Source: Actinomycetes bacterium (GTDB lineage: Bacteria > Actinomycetota > Actinomycetes > Actinomycetales > Microbacteriaceae). Taken from it: a DNA stretch of 7,473 nt. The stretch covers positions 1 through 7,473 of the forward strand of contig JAEYVF010000011.1 of assembly GCA_023432005.1 (NCBI GenBank). Reading direction: 5' to 3'. Both the position numbers and the translations under genes were made by a program. The first letter of the stretch is position 1. Every line of letters begins with the position of its first letter. Of this stretch, positions 1 through 5,307 are shown in pieces. The notes beneath the pieces were generated by a model. It was not told where the DNA came from. It was given only the letters and a program-made list of their open reading frames with translations, and made no database searches.

Positions 1-132
1 GCACTGCCCGACGGCGCCCTCGCCGCATCCGGTGCCGCCGCATCCGGCGCCGCCGCGCCCCGCATCCGCATCTCGCTCGCCGAGGGCGCCGACGACCTCG
101 TCGTCCGCTTCGCCCGCCTCATCCGCGCCTAG
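1..132 (+). CDS. C-terminal end of an unidentified protein, possibly a PLP-dependent aminotransferase (partial)
   Basis: Only the last 43 codons are in the window, in the frame starting at base 1 and ending at TAG 130-132. Third positions are almost all G or C, which supports real coding. An Ala/Ser/Gly-rich linker (residues 8-19) contains an in-frame 15-base duplication. It is followed by a segment reading RIRISLAEGADDLVVRFARL, which resembles the C-terminal strand and helix of class I/II aminotransferases, where a short R-x-S strand precedes a final helix. That likeness rests on a few residues, so the family call is tentative; another alpha/beta enzyme is possible. A strong hairpin with a T-rich tail begins in the stop codon, so this is the last gene of its transcript. 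Confidence 0.6.
   Translation, partial: ALPDGALAASGAAASGAAAPRIRISLAEGADDLVVRFARLIRA
22..51 (+). repeat. 15-bp tandem duplication, in frame
   Basis: Two adjacent 15-base units, 22-36 and 37-51, differ at one position (T33 against C48). Each starts on a codon boundary and encodes Ala-Ala-Ser-Gly-Ala. It lies in a flexible-looking linker of the partial gene and probably arose by slippage. Confidence 0.7.
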
Positions 133-161
133 GCCGACGGTCAGGATCTGTCGGCCTTCTT
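131..161 (+). terminator. Intrinsic terminator of the partial upstream gene
   Basis: The stem AGGCCGAC (131-138) pairs perfectly with GTCGGCCT (150-157) around an 11-base loop, and is followed by a T-rich TTCTT tail (157-161). The left arm starts inside the TAG stop codon. It separates the upstream gene from the SRPBCC/ArsR control region. Confidence 0.65.
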
Positions 162-206
162 GAGGCCCTTGACAGGGGCGGGGAGCGGATGCGGCGCTCG
201 CCAATC

Positions 207-224
207 TGCAACTCAGGGGTTGCA
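207..224. promoter_or_regulatory. Operator-like dyad, copy 1
   Basis: TGCAAC (207-212) and GTTGCA (219-224) form a perfect 6-bp dyad with a 6-base spacer. A near copy lies at 241-258, 34 bp away centre to centre. They sit just upstream of the SRPBCC/ArsR operon in the only AT-richer patch nearby. A weak promoter could be TGCAAC 207-212 with TAAGAA 230-235, which would place copy 1 over the -35 and copy 2 near the transcription start. The ArsR protein encoded at 760-1074 is the likely ligand, by analogy with autorepressing ArsR operons. Confidence 0.6.
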
Positions 225-240
225 TTAAGTAAGAAACAGG

Positions 241-258
241 TGCAACCTGGGGATTGCA
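241..258. promoter_or_regulatory. Operator-like dyad, copy 2
   Basis: TGCAAC (241-246) and ATTGCA (253-258) repeat the arrangement of the 207-224 element, with 5 perfectly paired positions (TGCAA/TTGCA) and a similar G-rich centre. The element ends 25 bases before the ATG of the SRPBCC gene. Repressor bound here would cover the start of the transcript or the leader just before the ribosome binding site. Confidence 0.55.
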
Positions 259-283
259 TATCCGCACGAGAAAGGGAAGCATC

Positions 284-763
284 ATGAGCATGACCATCAA
301 CCCGCCGGCCGTCGTCGACGAGGAGTCGTTCAGCGTCCGGCGCAGCATCCGCATCGCCGCGCCCGTCGAGAAGGTGTGGTCGGCGATCACCGACCCCGCC
401 CACATCTCGCAGTGGTTCGGCCAGACGGTGCTCGACGGTGCCGGCCCCGGAGCGACCGGCACGATGAGCTTCGAGGGCTATGGCGCGATCCCGCTGCGCA
501 TCGAGGCGGTCGACGCCCCGCGCGAGATCACCTACCGCTGGGGCAACGACGACGCCGCGCCGGAGCGCCCGGCGCAGCTCGAGGAGGAGACCTCCACGGT
601 CTTCACGTTCACCCTCGCCGAGGTCGACGGGGGCACCCAGCTCACAATCGTCGAGACGGGATTCGAGCGCACGAGCGACCCGCGTGCGAACGCGCGCGAT
701 CACGGCACCGGATGGACGGACGAACTCGACAAGCTCGTCGCGCTGCTCGAGGGTGGCGCGTGA
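284..763 (+). CDS. SRPBCC family protein (AHSA1-type, START-like fold)
   Basis: 159 residues, a usual length for the AHSA1/CalC branch of the SRPBCC superfamily, whose members form a hydrophobic cavity and bind or act on small lipophilic molecules; no substrate can be assigned. Residues 18-45 show the family signature: a beta strand, then APVEKVWSAITDPAHISQWF. Residues 119-127 (QLTIVETGF) and the final helix around 143-156 (GWTDELDKL) also match. There is no signal peptide, so it is cytoplasmic. The ATG at 284 is chosen because AAAGGGA (271-277) sits 6 bases before it; a TTG at 254 in the same frame lies inside the second operator and has no such site. The gene overlaps the ArsR gene by 4 bases, and the pair is probably repressed by that protein. 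Confidence 0.9.
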   Translation: MSMTINPPAVVDEESFSVRRSIRIAAPVEKVWSAITDPAHISQWFGQTVLDGAGPGATGTMSFEGYGAIPLRIEAVDAPREITYRWGNDDAAPERPAQLEEETSTVFTFTLAEVDGGTQLTIVETGFERTSDPRANARDHGTGWTDELDKLVALLEGGA

Positions 764-1074
764 CCGAGACCCTCGTCCCTGTGTTCGCCGCGCTCGGAGA
801 CGAGACCCGGTGGAGCATCCTCGCAGCGCTCGGCGAGGGCGACGCATCGGCGTCCGCTCTCGCCGGGCGCCTGCCCGTGACCCGCCAGGCCATCGCGAAG
901 CACCTCGCCGTTCTGCACGAGGTCGGCCTCGTGGAGCCCGTGCGTGCGGGTCGCGAGGTGCGCTACCGCGTGGTCGGTGCGCAGCTCGAGGCGACCGCAC
1001 GGCGGCTCGACGCGATCGGCGTGGAGTGGGATCGCCGCCTGCGCGAGATCAAGCGCATCGCCGAGTCCATCTAG
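760..1074 (+). CDS. ArsR/SmtB-family winged-helix repressor
   Basis: 104 residues, a single compact winged-helix domain. The start (residues 8-21, VFAALGDETRWSIL) is the classic ArsR N-terminus. The helix-turn-helix spans about 31-58, with TRQAIAKHLAVL as recognition helix, and the wing is at 61-72 (VRAGREVRYRVV). There are no cysteines at all and no recognisable metal-ligand set, so it is not a standard arsenic or heavy-metal sensor. ArsR proteins partnered with SRPBCC genes form a common actinobacterial pair, and the C-terminal EWDRRLREIKR pattern is typical of them. The GTG start overlaps the SRPBCC stop (GTGA), which implies translational coupling. Likely role: autorepression through the two dyads at 207-258, with the inducer perhaps a ligand of the SRPBCC partner (inference). 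Confidence 0.9.
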   Translation: MTETLVPVFAALGDETRWSILAALGEGDASASALAGRLPVTRQAIAKHLAVLHEVGLVEPVRAGREVRYRVVGAQLEATARRLDAIGVEWDRRLREIKRIAESI

Positions 1075-1078
1075 CCGC

Positions 1079-1095
1079 CGCTCCGAGGGGGAGCG
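1079..1095. terminator. Hairpin between convergent ArsR and LysR genes
   Basis: CGCTCC (1079-1084) pairs with GGAGCG (1090-1095) around a 5-base loop, exactly filling the 21-base gap between two convergent stop codons. No T-run follows on either strand, so it is at best a weak bidirectional terminator. Confidence 0.4.
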
Positions 1096-1989
1096 TCACC
1101 CGCCCGGACGCGCTCGCAGACCGACCGCCGCCTCGCGCAGGGCCGCCGCGAGCGGGGGTGCGGGCTCGGCGGGATGCGTCGCGAGCACGATGCCCGCCGC
1201 CACCTCCGGATCGAGCTCCACGCTGTGCACCTCGGGCCCGAGCTCGAACGGCGCCGACCACGCGGCCGGCACGATCGCCGCCCATCGCCCTGCGCGCACG
1301 AGCGAGTGCAGCGCGGCGATCGAGTCGACGACGACGGATGCCGACGGCACGACCCCCGCGGCGGCGAAGGCGGCATCCGTGAGGCCGCGTCCGTGCATCG
1401 TCGTCTCGATCTGCGCCAGGGGCAGCTCGCCGACCTGCCCCCAGGTGAGCCGGTCGGGCCGGCCCCCGAGCAGCGCCGTCGAGGCGATGAGCACCGAGCG
1501 GTCGCGGTAGAGCGGCACGGTGCGCAGCCCCTCCACCTCCGAGCCCGCGTAGGTGATGCCCGCGTCGAGCTCGAACGCGAGAATGCGGCGCACGATCTCC
1601 GATCCCGCGAGCTTGGTGTTGAGCTGCAGCGTCACGAGCGGATGCCGCTCCGCGAACGCGGACAGCAGTGGCGCGGCGGTCGTCGACGCGGCGGGCACGA
1701 CGCCGATGCGCAGCCTCCCGCGCAGCCCCGCGCGCAGGCCGGCCGCCTCGTCGCGCAGCGCGTCGTGGTCGGCGAGCACGCGCCGCGCCCACGGCAGCAG
1801 CCGCTCGCCCTCGGGGGTGAGCCCCTCGTAGGCGCGCCCGCGCTGCACGAGCGTGACGCCGAGCTCGGCCTCGAGCTTGCGCAGCGCATCCGACAGGGCG
1901 GGCTGGGAGACGAAGCACGCCTCGGCGGCGCGGGCGAAATGGCCCTCACGCGCGAGTGCCACGAAGTACTCGAGCTGGCGGATCAGCAT
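1096..1989 (-). CDS. LysR-type transcriptional regulator, divergent from the cupin operon
   Basis: 297 residues, the normal LysR length. The winged helix-turn-helix is at 1-60 (MLIRQLEYFVALAREGHFAR, then AAEACFVSQPALSDALRKLE), followed by a linker helix and a periplasmic-binding-like effector domain from about 92 (GRLRIGVVPA) to 290. The minus-strand ATG at 1989-1987 is preceded by AGGGGG at a good distance. The reading frame stays open far upstream, across the antisense of the cupin gene, but the family N-terminus and the ribosome site fix this start. The N-terminal sequence resembles, from memory, regulators found near formate dehydrogenase genes; this is a weak hint about the inducer. The divergent position and the T-N11-A site at 2020-2038 point to the cupin operon and its own gene as targets. 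Confidence 0.92.
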   Translation of the reverse strand: MLIRQLEYFVALAREGHFARAAEACFVSQPALSDALRKLEAELGVTLVQRGRAYEGLTPEGERLLPWARRVLADHDALRDEAAGLRAGLRGRLRIGVVPAASTTAAPLLSAFAERHPLVTLQLNTKLAGSEIVRRILAFELDAGITYAGSEVEGLRTVPLYRDRSVLIASTALLGGRPDRLTWGQVGELPLAQIETTMHGRGLTDAAFAAAGVVPSASVVVDSIAALHSLVRAGRWAAIVPAAWSAPFELGPEVHSVELDPEVAAGIVLATHPAEPAPPLAAALREAAVGLRARPGG

Positions 1990-2019
1990 GTCGCCCCCTG
2001 CCTGTTGCCGGAAGCGTAG

Positions 2020-2048
2020 CGATAAGCGCCGCCTATCGAACAGTCGAT
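2020..2048. promoter_or_regulatory. LysR-type binding region (T-N11-A box plus adjacent dyad)
   Basis: CGATA (2020-2024) and TATCG (2034-2038) form a perfect dyad with a 9-base spacer, containing the T-N11-A core (T2023, A2035) of LysR recognition sites. The right arm is reused in a second dyad, ATCGA (2035-2039) with TCGAT (2044-2048). A recognition site followed by an overlapping activation site is the usual LysR layout. A possible -35 (TTGGAC 2057-2062) follows on the plus strand, without a convincing -10. The site lies 31 bases from the LysR start codon, so it may serve both autorepression and activation of the cupin operon. Confidence 0.65.
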
Positions 2049-2091
2049 GCTGCGTCTTGGACGCGGCCGGGTGCCGGCGGGCAGCATCGAC
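2043..2091 (+). repeat. 11-bp perfect inverted repeat upstream of the cupin gene
   Basis: GTCGATGCTGC (2043-2053) and GCAGCATCGAC (2081-2091) are exact reverse complements separated by 27 bases. The left arm overlaps the second LysR dyad. It could be paired binding sites for dimers about 38 bp apart, or a long-stemmed RNA hairpin if transcription starts upstream of it. Its right arm ends 39 bases before the cupin ATG. Confidence 0.7.
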
Positions 2092-2130
2092 GCGTGCCCC
2101 ACCCGGGCCCCCGACAGAAAGGTGCGAGAG

Positions 2131-3174
2131 ATGACCACCACCTCCGTCCACGTCCGCTCGCTCACCGGCGCCGCCCCCGCGTTCGAGAGCGAGCTCGGTT
2201 CCACCCGCGCCGTCGATGCCGGCACGCTGCCGATCCTCAAGAACCTCTCGATCAAGCGCATCGTGCTCGAGCCCGGCGCCATCCGTCAGCCCCAGTGGCA
2301 CGTCGACGCGGATGCGCTCGGCTATGTGCTGCGCGGGCGCGTGCTCGTCTCCACCCTGGGCAACGCCGACAGCTTCTCCACCTTCGTCGTGGCTCCCGGT
2401 CAGATGTTCCACGTCGAGTCGGGCGCGATCTACCACGTCGAGAACGTCGGAGAGACGACCGCCGAGGTCATCCTCGGCCTTCGCAACGAGCGGCCCCACG
2501 TGTTCGCGCTGCAGAACGCGATGAACTCCATGACCGACAACGTGCTCGGCAACGCCTACGGACTGCCGGGATCCGCGTTCGCCGACTTCGCGCGCGGCGA
2601 CGCGCTCGAGCTCATGCACCGCGAGGGGCCGGCGCGCATCCCCGACGGCGCGACCCTGCCGAATGCCCGCCTCTTCGACATCGAGGGCCAGGCGGCGCCG
2701 ATCTCGTACGAGTTCGGCAGCGCCCGCCTCGCCCGCAAGCAGTACTGGGCGGCTCTCGACGACATCTCGATGTACTCGCTGCGCGTCGCGGGCGACGGCA
2801 TGCGCGAACCCCACTGGCACCCCACGACGGTCGAGATGGGCTACGTCGCGCAGGGTCACGGGCGCATGCGCGTGCTCGACCCCGACGGCACGCTCGACGA
2901 GTACCTGCTCGAGCCGGGCGACGTGTACTTCGTGCCGAGCGCCTACCCGCACCACATCGAGGACGTCGGCGAAGACGACATCCACTTCCTGATCTTCTTC
3001 GACCAGCCCACCCCCGGCGACATCGGCTACCGGGCCACGGCGAGCGCGTTCTCGCGCGAGGTGCTCGCGGCGACGTTCCAGGTGCCGGAGCGCCTGCTGC
3101 CGCAGTTCCCCGAGACGCCCGTCGACCCGCTCATCGTGTCGCGCGTGAACCCCGTCGACCCGGTGCAGGGCTGA
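2131..3174 (+). CDS. Two-domain cupin (bicupin), oxalate decarboxylase-like
   Basis: 347 residues with two cupin barrels, about 40-125 and 212-300, in the arrangement of oxalate decarboxylases. Barrel 2 keeps the full metal set: H228 and H230 in PHWHPTTVEMGY, E235, and H274 in SAYPHHIED, expected to bind Mn or Fe. Aligned by eye, barrel 1 (PQWHVDADALGY) has Q55, H57, A62 and Y101 at the same places, so three of four ligands are lost. The catalytic lid glutamate region of Bacillus OxdC is also not recognisable; the corresponding stretch reads NSMTDNVLG (132-140). The fold call is firm, oxalate as substrate is not. There is no signal peptide, so it is cytoplasmic. The ATG at 2131 is chosen over one at 2047 because AGAAAGG (2116-2122) precedes it and the 2047 extension lies in the regulatory repeats. 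It leads the operon with DUF1275. Confidence 0.9.
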   Translation: MTTTSVHVRSLTGAAPAFESELGSTRAVDAGTLPILKNLSIKRIVLEPGAIRQPQWHVDADALGYVLRGRVLVSTLGNADSFSTFVVAPGQMFHVESGAIYHVENVGETTAEVILGLRNERPHVFALQNAMNSMTDNVLGNAYGLPGSAFADFARGDALELMHREGPARIPDGATLPNARLFDIEGQAAPISYEFGSARLARKQYWAALDDISMYSLRVAGDGMREPHWHPTTVEMGYVAQGHGRMRVLDPDGTLDEYLLEPGDVYFVPSAYPHHIEDVGEDDIHFLIFFDQPTPGDIGYRATASAFSREVLAATFQVPERLLPQFPETPVDPLIVSRVNPVDPVQG

Positions 3175-3184
3175 GGCGCGGGCC

Positions 3185-3895
3185 ATGGACACGGGAGCCG
3201 TGCGCCGTACGCGCATCGGACTGTTGTCGGTCGTGCTGCTCGCCTTCGCGAGCGGCGCCGCCGACGCCTTCGGGTTCCTCGAGCTCGGCGGCATCTTCAC
3301 CGCCAACATGACCGGCAACCTCGTGCTCGCGGGCCTCTTCACCCGACCCGACTACCTCGCGACCCTCGCGGGTGCGGGCGCGGCGCTCGCCGCGTTCCCC
3401 GTCGGCCTCGCCGTCGGCTTCCGGCTCTCGCGCGGATCGCACCGCAGCGCCGTGCTCGCGCTGCTCCCGATCCTGACCGCGGCCGCCGCGGGAGTGTGGT
3501 GGGCGGTGGGGACGGATGCGGGTGCGCGCTTCGCGGTCATCGCCCTCTCGGCCGCGGCTCTCGGCGTGCAGACCGTGCTCTCCCGCCGGGTGTCGGGCGA
3601 GCTCGGCCTCACGGGCACCTATCAGACCGGCACGCTCACCGCGCTCGTCGAGGACCTCGTCGACCACAAGCGAGGTGGCCGGCTCGTCAAGCTCGGCAGC
3701 ATCGTCGCTCTCGTGCTCGGCGCCGTCGTCGGCACGCTCGCGGCATCCGCGGCTCCCGCGCTCGCCCCCGTGCCCATGCTCCTCACGACCCTCGTCGCCG
3801 TCGCGCTCCTCGGCCTCCGCCGCCCGCCCGTCGATCCCGGAGCGCTGTCAACCCCCTACGACGACGCCCCCGCCTCGGCGAACCTGAAGGCATGA
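3185..3895 (+). CDS. DUF1275 (YoaK-like) multispanning membrane protein
   Basis: 236 residues, the usual length of the DUF1275/YoaK family (PF06912), integral inner-membrane proteins whose function is unproven. The family signature is clear at 24-50: GAADAFGFLELGGIFTANMT followed by GNLVLAG. A related half-motif, TGTYQTGTLTAL (143-154), suggests an internal two-fold repeat. Hydrophobic segments lie at about 11-30, 58-79, 88-108, 115-130, 170-190 and 195-211, consistent with six helices, and the last 25 residues are a polar tail. The ATG at 3185 follows the cupin stop by 10 bases, with GAGGCG (3174-3179) overlapping that stop as a likely ribosome site. Co-transcription with the cupin suggests transport or membrane handling of the cupin's substrate or product; this is inference from context only. 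Confidence 0.9.
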   Translation: MDTGAVRRTRIGLLSVVLLAFASGAADAFGFLELGGIFTANMTGNLVLAGLFTRPDYLATLAGAGAALAAFPVGLAVGFRLSRGSHRSAVLALLPILTAAAAGVWWAVGTDAGARFAVIALSAAALGVQTVLSRRVSGELGLTGTYQTGTLTALVEDLVDHKRGGRLVKLGSIVALVLGAVVGTLAASAAPALAPVPMLLTTLVAVALLGLRRPPVDPGALSTPYDDAPASANLKA

Positions 3896-4080
3896 CGAAC
3901 GACAGGAACAGCGACGGCATCGCGGACGGCTCGGTCGACCCCGACATCGCCCCCACCCCGCCCGACGAGGACGAGGACGACGACCCGCAGGGCATGAAGG
4001 GCCAGCTCGACGACTCGATGGACGGCCTCGAGGAGGGCGACGACCTCGGAGAGGCGTCGCGCGGCATCCCGCAGGACTAG
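3892..4080 (+). CDS. Small highly acidic hypothetical protein, coupled to DUF1275
   Basis: 62 residues; I do not recognise a family. By my count 21 are Asp or Glu and only 3 are Arg or Lys, with an acidic cluster DEDEDDD at 25-31 and a second acidic stretch at 40-54. Pro, Gly, Asp and Ser dominate, there are no cysteines, and no hydrophobic core is evident, so it is probably disordered. Its ATG overlaps the DUF1275 stop as ATGA, so it would be translated by coupling and belongs to the cupin operon. Third codon positions are almost all G or C, which argues for a real gene. It ends 7 bases before the convergent DUF7882 gene. Possible roles are an adaptor for the membrane protein or a cation-binding peptide; neither is shown by the sequence. 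Confidence 0.75.
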   Translation: MTNDRNSDGIADGSVDPDIAPTPPDEDEDDDPQGMKGQLDDSMDGLEEGDDLGEASRGIPQD

Positions 4081-4087
4081 GACGGAG

Positions 4088-4507
4088 TCACGACGCGGCC
4101 ATCGCGCGCCGCGCGTGCGCCGAGCGCCGCGTCGTGGCGCGCACGGCATCCGTCTTCGCGCTCCCGCTGCGGTCGTCGTCGCCCGGGCCGTCGATCGTGG
4201 GCACGGAGCCCGTCTGCATCGTCTCGGCGTCGAGCTGGATGCCGCCCGTCGAGTTCGACGAGCGCAGGATCTGCTCGATCCAGTCTCGGCTCAGCGGGCC
4301 CGGCTCGAGCTCGTCGAACTCGAAGCGCAGCGGAATGGCGGGCTGCATCCAGATGGTGGTGCGCCCGACGGCCTCGCCCGGTCGGTGGCTCCACGAGAGC
4401 GTGAAGCTCTCCCCGCGCCGCAGCTTGGTGACCAGCGCGATCTTGAGATGGGAGCGGGTGCGATCGTCGATGACGATCGCCTGGTCGGCGTAGTAGAGAA
4501 CGCCCAT
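4088..4507 (-). CDS. DUF7882 family protein (often misnamed ATP-dependent DNA ligase)
   Basis: 139 residues. The first 95 match the pattern I know for this small Microbacteriaceae-type family: a start of the MGxLxY form, a strand ending IDDRTRSHLKIALVTKLRRG, then ESFTLSWSH, GRTTIWMQPAIPLRFEF and DWIEQILRSSNSTGGI. Function is unknown. Databases often label such proteins as DNA ligase, but no ligase motif (KxDG) is present. After about residue 98 comes a low-complexity tail, acidic at 106-112 and then basic (TTRRSAHARRA), which seems longer than usual for the family. The ATG at 4507-4505 is preferred because GAGG lies about 6 bases before it and the family begins there; another ATG four codons upstream (4519-4517) is possible. 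It is a single gene with a 154-base upstream gap. Confidence 0.8.
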   Translation of the reverse strand: MGVLYYADQAIVIDDRTRSHLKIALVTKLRRGESFTLSWSHRPGEAVGRTTIWMQPAIPLRFEFDELEPGPLSRDWIEQILRSSNSTGGIQLDAETMQTGSVPTIDGPGDDDRSGSAKTDAVRATTRRSAHARRAMAAS

Positions 4508-4661
4508 GATGAACCTCATAGGGGTGTCGGCGACTGATCGGCTCGAAACACCTGGGCGCTCTGAGATGCGAAGACTCGCTATTGCGGATGGAGATCGGTT
4601 ATCTGTCACCCTACCCCGCGAATGGGGGACATGGGTGGATCCCTCCTGTGAATGTGCGGCG
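4508..4661. other. Intergenic region upstream of the DUF7882 gene
   Basis: 154 bases of lower GC than the genes around it, presumably holding the minus-strand promoter of the DUF7882 gene. On the minus strand there is a GTGACA (-35-like) and a CAATAG about 19 bases further on, too poor for a firm call. A 5-bp hairpin, GCGGC (4656-4660) and GCCGC (4666-4670), spans the end of the HxlR gene and lacks a T-run. I see no small gene here. Confidence 0.4.
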
Positions 4662-5303
4662 CTATGCCGCGAGGTGGAACGTGGTCGCGAATCGCGCGAG
4701 CAGCTCGTCGGGCCCGCGGAGCACCTCGACCACCCCCGACGCGATGGCCCGCTCGGGCGTGAGCTCGCCCGAGATCAGGCGGCGGATGTCGGGGCCGGCC
4801 GCGAAGTCGAGGTCGGCCGGGGCGAGCCCCCGTCGCACGTCGAGCCGCGGCCCCTCGACGCGCACGAGCAGCTCCGCGGGGCCGAGGCGCGCGATGTAGG
4901 AGGTGGCCGGGAGCCGCTCGGCGGCATCCGCTCGGAAGGCGGTGCGCAACGCCATCGTCATGGAGTCGGGTGTGATCACCTGGTTCTCGCGCGGGTCGCC
5001 CATCGCCTTGAAGCCCCACGCCCCGAGCGCGAGCACGACCGGCTCGAGCTCGCGACCGTACGGCGTCAGCTCGTAGACGATGACACGGGAGCGCGGCGCC
5101 CGACGGATGAGGCCGGCCTCCTGCAGCTCCCTGAGCCGCGCCGCGAGGATGTTGCTCGGGATGCGCGGGAGGCCCGCGGCGAGCTCGCCGTAGCGGCGCG
5201 GTCCCACGAGCAGGTCCCGCACGATGAGCAGCGCCCATCGCTCGCCCACGAGCTCGAGGGCCCGCGTGACGCCGCAGTACTGGCCGTAGTCGCGCGCCGC
5301 CAT
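4662..5303 (-). CDS. HxlR-family regulator with C-terminal SCP2-like domain
   Basis: 213 residues, roughly twice a plain HxlR protein. Residues 8-100 form the winged helix: QYCGVTRALELVGERWALLI with the conserved Cys10 and GERW, then RRYGELAAGLPRIPSNILAA with the recognition helix, and the wing around 66-79. In HxlR proteins this cysteine is sometimes the aldehyde or redox sensor. Residues 110-213 look like an SCP2 sterol-carrier fold (VRVEGPRLDVRRGLAPADLD, then ISGELTPERAIASGVVEVLR), a lipid-binding pocket often fused to actinobacterial HxlR proteins. The ATG at 5303-5301 lies 4 bases after the VOC stop codon, with no strong ribosome site, so it is probably coupled. It likely autoregulates through the palindromes at 5771-5804. 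Confidence 0.9.
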   Translation of the reverse strand: MAARDYGQYCGVTRALELVGERWALLIVRDLLVGPRRYGELAAGLPRIPSNILAARLRELQEAGLIRRAPRSRVIVYELTPYGRELEPVVLALGAWGFKAMGDPRENQVITPDSMTMALRTAFRADAAERLPATSYIARLGPAELLVRVEGPRLDVRRGLAPADLDFAAGPDIRRLISGELTPERAIASGVVEVLRGPDELLARFATTFHLAA

Positions 5304-5307
5304 CCGG

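Noticed and set aside
169..174. TTGACA as the -35 of the SRPBCC promoter.
   Set aside because: No -10-like hexamer lies 16-18 bases downstream; that stretch is GC-only, and the site follows a terminator closely.
119..1000. Minus-strand frame of about 293 residues opposite the SRPBCC and ArsR genes.
   Set aside because: Arg-rich translation without recognisable domains, opposite two well-supported genes and running through their operators and the terminator.
2131..3174. Naming the bicupin oxdC.
   Set aside because: Barrel 1 lacks three of four metal ligands and the catalytic lid is not recognisable, so oxalate decarboxylase activity cannot be asserted.
1956..3311. Plus-strand frame of about 451 residues overlapping the cupin gene.
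   Set aside because: Arg/Ala/Pro-rich low-complexity translation typical of an out-of-frame reading of high-GC DNA; the cupin frame has clear motifs.
1990..3342. Minus-strand open frame continuing upstream of the LysR start, antisense to the cupin gene, which would make a protein of about 748 residues.
   Set aside because: The extension has no family likeness and mirrors the cupin codons; the LysR N-terminus with a good ribosome site starts at 1989. Long antisense frames are expected at this GC content.
4088..4507. Annotation as ATP-dependent DNA ligase, common for homologues.
   Set aside because: No KxDG or other nucleotidyltransferase motif and far too short; the name is an inherited database error.
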